Below, piece after piece: positions 62,062-64,000 of a DNA stretch of 64,000 nucleotides (within the stretch, counting starts at the first letter, position 1; every line of letters starts with the position of its first letter). The stretch lies in assembly GCA_963723205.1 (NCBI GenBank), contig CAVRQC010000008.1, forward strand, positions 7,447 to 71,446. Reading direction: 5' to 3'. The DNA comes from CAVQBP01 sp963723205. Its GTDB lineage: Bacteria; Bacteroidota; Ignavibacteria; Ignavibacteriales; Ignavibacteriaceae. Below the pieces are notes generated by a model. That model had not been told where the DNA came from. It saw nothing but the letters and a program-made list of their open reading frames with translations, and made no database searches. Both the position numbers and the translations under genes were made by a program.

Positions 62062-64000
62062 TTATTTAATCCTTGAATATTTAAATAAATTCCGCGATAC
62101 AAAATTATAATCCGATTTTGAAACTACACCATTCATATCATCATCAGAAATATTATAACCGGATTTATTTATATTACTTGATATATTATTATAATCACTA
62201 ACCGAGATTACTCCATTGTTGTCATTATCTCCTGAAATCATTCCAAACTTTCCACTACCCAGATTTATCACTGAATTTTTCCCGTAAACAAAATTTGAAT
62301 CGGATGTAAAATCATAAATAGAATCATTTGGCAGAGAAACAGCATTGGCAGACATTACCGGAAGATGATTCCTATGCTTAACTACAATAAAATAATTCCC
62401 GGGTGAAATTCCATAAAAATTTAAATAATCTGTTGAAACAGTACCCGTATCGAATATTATTCCATCGTTTCTAAGAAATGCTGCTCTTTTCGATACAGCG
62501 GGACCGTTATATGATTTTTTCAATTCTACTAAAATCCAATCTACAACTTTAGGTGGAAATGATACAACAAATTCATTTCCGGTATAATTCCATGGATTAA
62601 CATTATAGGGTTGACCTTTGGGAAAATCAGACATACTTCTCAAATCAGTACGCATGGTATCATCACCTGCATAAGGTCCCTGCAAAAAGACTTTAATATG
62701 AACAGAAAAAGGCATTGTTGTAAAACTTAAAGTATCCGACCAGCCGTAATTTTTAATTCTGCTTCTCCAAAAATACTTAGTGCCATATTGTAAACCTGAG
62801 GGATTGACAGAAGTTGTTGAGATATTGGAGGAATCATAAACTATATTTGAAAAGTTACCATCGGTAGCTACCTGTAACTCATAAACAGCAGAGAAACTTG
62901 ATGCTGCGGGTGGTGCCTTCCAATTTAAAGTAACATTCATAGGTTGATCGGTTATATTATTTGAAGGACTAACCAGTTTCGGTTGATAATATGTCTGCAA
63001 TGCAGCAAACCAATGTTCTGCCATTTTATTATAACCACTTTCAATTGGGTGTAAATCAATATGCGGATTTTCAGTTGTAGGTTTAGAAAAATCATCAGGG
63101 TATATCAAATGAGGAGGTGTCTGCATAAAAACCAGTTTAACTCTCGATTTTTGCTGTGATGTAAAAGAGTCATATATTGTCCCAATATCATAATTGAGAG
63201 TGGCTTCCGAAACAAATTCATCGTGAATTATCTTTGCCCAAAATGTTATTGTATTTGGATTATGCACTAAAATATGGTCAATAATTACAGAATCTAATTG
63301 CTTTCCAATCAGGAATGGATCATCACCATGATTCAGGTCATTTGTCCCCATATGGAAGAGTACTATATCAGGTGTATTTTTACTTAAATAATAATCTATC
63401 CTATTCAGCATATTAGTACTTAAAGCAGATGGACTTCCAACCTCCATTCCGGCATGACCTTCATGATCAGCATCAAAAGCAGGATTGGAAGTATAAGAAG
63501 TGCCGCTATGCTGGGTACCTACAAAATCAAAATTGTATCCGGCACTTTGAAGCAAGTCAAATAACTTCGATCTGTAACCTACCTGATTTGGGTCATCCCC
63601 GACACCCTGCGTAATTGAATCTCCCAAAGGCATTATTTTTATAGGTGTGTCACCAGATTGTACTATCTTTTGTTCAGTTTTATTTTTTGCTGTTACAATT
63701 TTTTTTACTATCGAAAAAGTTTTATCACTAATATCATATAACGAAGAATCAGAAACATCACTTATTCTGATTAGGACTCTATCAATTATAATATCCGGAA
63801 TATGCCAGGAATACTTATCGGTTGAAGCATCAATTGAAGAAACAATGACATGCCAATCTATTCCATTGCTTAGTGAAACCTCTATTTTAATTCTGGCAAT
63901 TTGGTCACTTTCCCAGGTAATATTTTGAGTTGAATTTACTTCCCATTTTTCTCCCCCGTTTGGTGAAATTAATTTTAGATAATGTGTATTAATTTGAGAA
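62062..64000 (-). CDS. SGNH-hydrolase with PNGGE and dockerin-like domains (5' end outside window)
   Basis: At least 645 residues; the frame stays open to the window edge. The most upstream part contains LISPNGGEKWEV and ARIKIEVSLSNGIDWHVIV, a PNGGE-type Ig-like domain. The SGNH/GDSL domain follows, with PLGDSITQG (Ser nucleophile), FHMGTNDL and the HIDLHPIESGY block (Asp/His). Then comes a fibronectin-like segment and, at the C-terminus, two EF-hand-like dockerin repeats (DNDNNGVISVSDYN and DDDMNGVVSKSDYN). It probably removes acyl groups from surface or environmental polysaccharides. The Met at 63633 inside PIKIMPLGDS is internal. There is no T9SS tail on this protein; the adjacent protein has one. 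Confidence 0.87.
   Translation of the reverse strand, partial: SQINTHYLKLISPNGGEKWEVNSTQNITWESDQIARIKIEVSLSNGIDWHVIVSSIDASTDKYSWHIPDIIIDRVLIRISDVSDSSLYDISDKTFSIVKKIVTAKNKTEQKIVQSGDTPIKIMPLGDSITQGVGDDPNQVGYRSKLFDLLQSAGYNFDFVGTQHSGTSYTSNPAFDADHEGHAGMEVGSPSALSTNMLNRIDYYLSKNTPDIVLFHMGTNDLNHGDDPFLIGKQLDSVIIDHILVHNPNTITFWAKIIHDEFVSEATLNYDIGTIYDSFTSQQKSRVKLVFMQTPPHLIYPDDFSKPTTENPHIDLHPIESGYNKMAEHWFAALQTYYQPKLVSPSNNITDQPMNVTLNWKAPPAASSFSAVYELQVATDGNFSNIVYDSSNISTTSVNPSGLQYGTKYFWRSRIKNYGWSDTLSFTTMPFSVHIKVFLQGPYAGDDTMRTDLRSMSDFPKGQPYNVNPWNYTGNEFVVSFPPKVVDWILVELKKSYNGPAVSKRAAFLRNDGIIFDTGTVSTDYLNFYGISPGNYFIVVKHRNHLPVMSANAVSLPNDSIYDFTSDSNFVYGKNSVINLGSGKFGMISGDNDNNGVISVSDYNNISSNINKSGYNISDDDMNGVVSKSDYNFVSRNLFKYSRIK

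Noticed and set aside
63631..63633. ATG 63633 as start of the SGNH protein
   Set aside because: The frame is open to the right edge and encodes a PNGGE-type domain upstream, so the Met is internal.

Overview
The window is AT-rich bacterial DNA that most resembles the Ignavibacteria (Bacteroidota/Chlorobiota lineage). Evidence: two exported proteins end in a type IX secretion (T9SS) sorting domain opening with NYPNPFNPST, the primary sigma factor is of the short Bacteroidota type (285 aa, no region 1.1), there is a GldA/GldF/GldG-like ABC module, and lipoproteins and outer-membrane barrels are abundant. This is inferred from gene content; no rRNA or tRNA gene was seen. Coding density is high, and there is no sign of a prophage, transposase or CRISPR array.

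Layout. 1-3.7 kb: a gene tail, a MarR regulator and a large DUF2723 membrane glycosyltransferase-like protein. 3.7-11 kb (minus): a sugar operon (sugar porter, ROK kinase, FucP-type permease, GH38 alpha-mannosidase) with a LacI-like palindrome upstream. 11.5-15.5 kb: a receiver-only regulator, an orphan membrane protein and an exported GH67/GH20-like hydrolase. 15.6-17.6 kb (plus): a 34-codon ORF with nine Cys codons, then an intrinsic terminator, then DUF4395, a thioredoxin and a CysA2-like sulfurtransferase. This looks like a cysteine-responsive attenuator. 17.9-19.3 kb: lipoprotein MsrB and an OB-fold lipoprotein.

19.4-23.5 kb (minus): a four-gene set (C39-like peptidase, RimK-type ATP-grasp ligase, GCS2-type ligase, N-formylglutamate amidohydrolase-like enzyme) that looks like a gamma-glutamyl or peptide-like metabolite system. 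It is divergent from ppc (PEP carboxylase). 26.6-33.5 kb: a TetR regulator, its palindromic operator and a LolA-like/FtsX-type permease x2/ATPase/SDR/outer-membrane-barrel operon. 33.7-38.7 kb: M49-like and M28 peptidases and a lytic transglycosylase. 38.9-43 kb: TraB-family protein, rpoD, M23 peptidase and a small barrel protein.

43.2-47.4 kb: gldA-gldF-gldG-DUF4340. 47.7-51.6 kb: TPR lipoprotein, M64 peptidase and D-amino-acid transaminase-like enzyme. 51.7-53.5 kb: cysE-cysK, the cysteine biosynthesis pair. 53.6-57.7 kb: a GluR0-like glutamate-receptor potassium channel, a DUF2383 protein, a second receiver-only protein, and two GT2 glycosyltransferase genes, one of which has lost its metal-binding DxD. 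57.9-64 kb: cell-surface proteins, including a LamG/Ig/FN3 T9SS cargo, a T9SS protein with a cohesin-like domain, and an SGNH esterase with dockerin-like repeats that runs off the right edge.

The two strongest candidates for little-described biology are the polycysteine leader with its terminator and competing pairing (15.6-15.8 kb), and the ATP-grasp/GCS2/C39/FGase cluster (19.4-23.5 kb).
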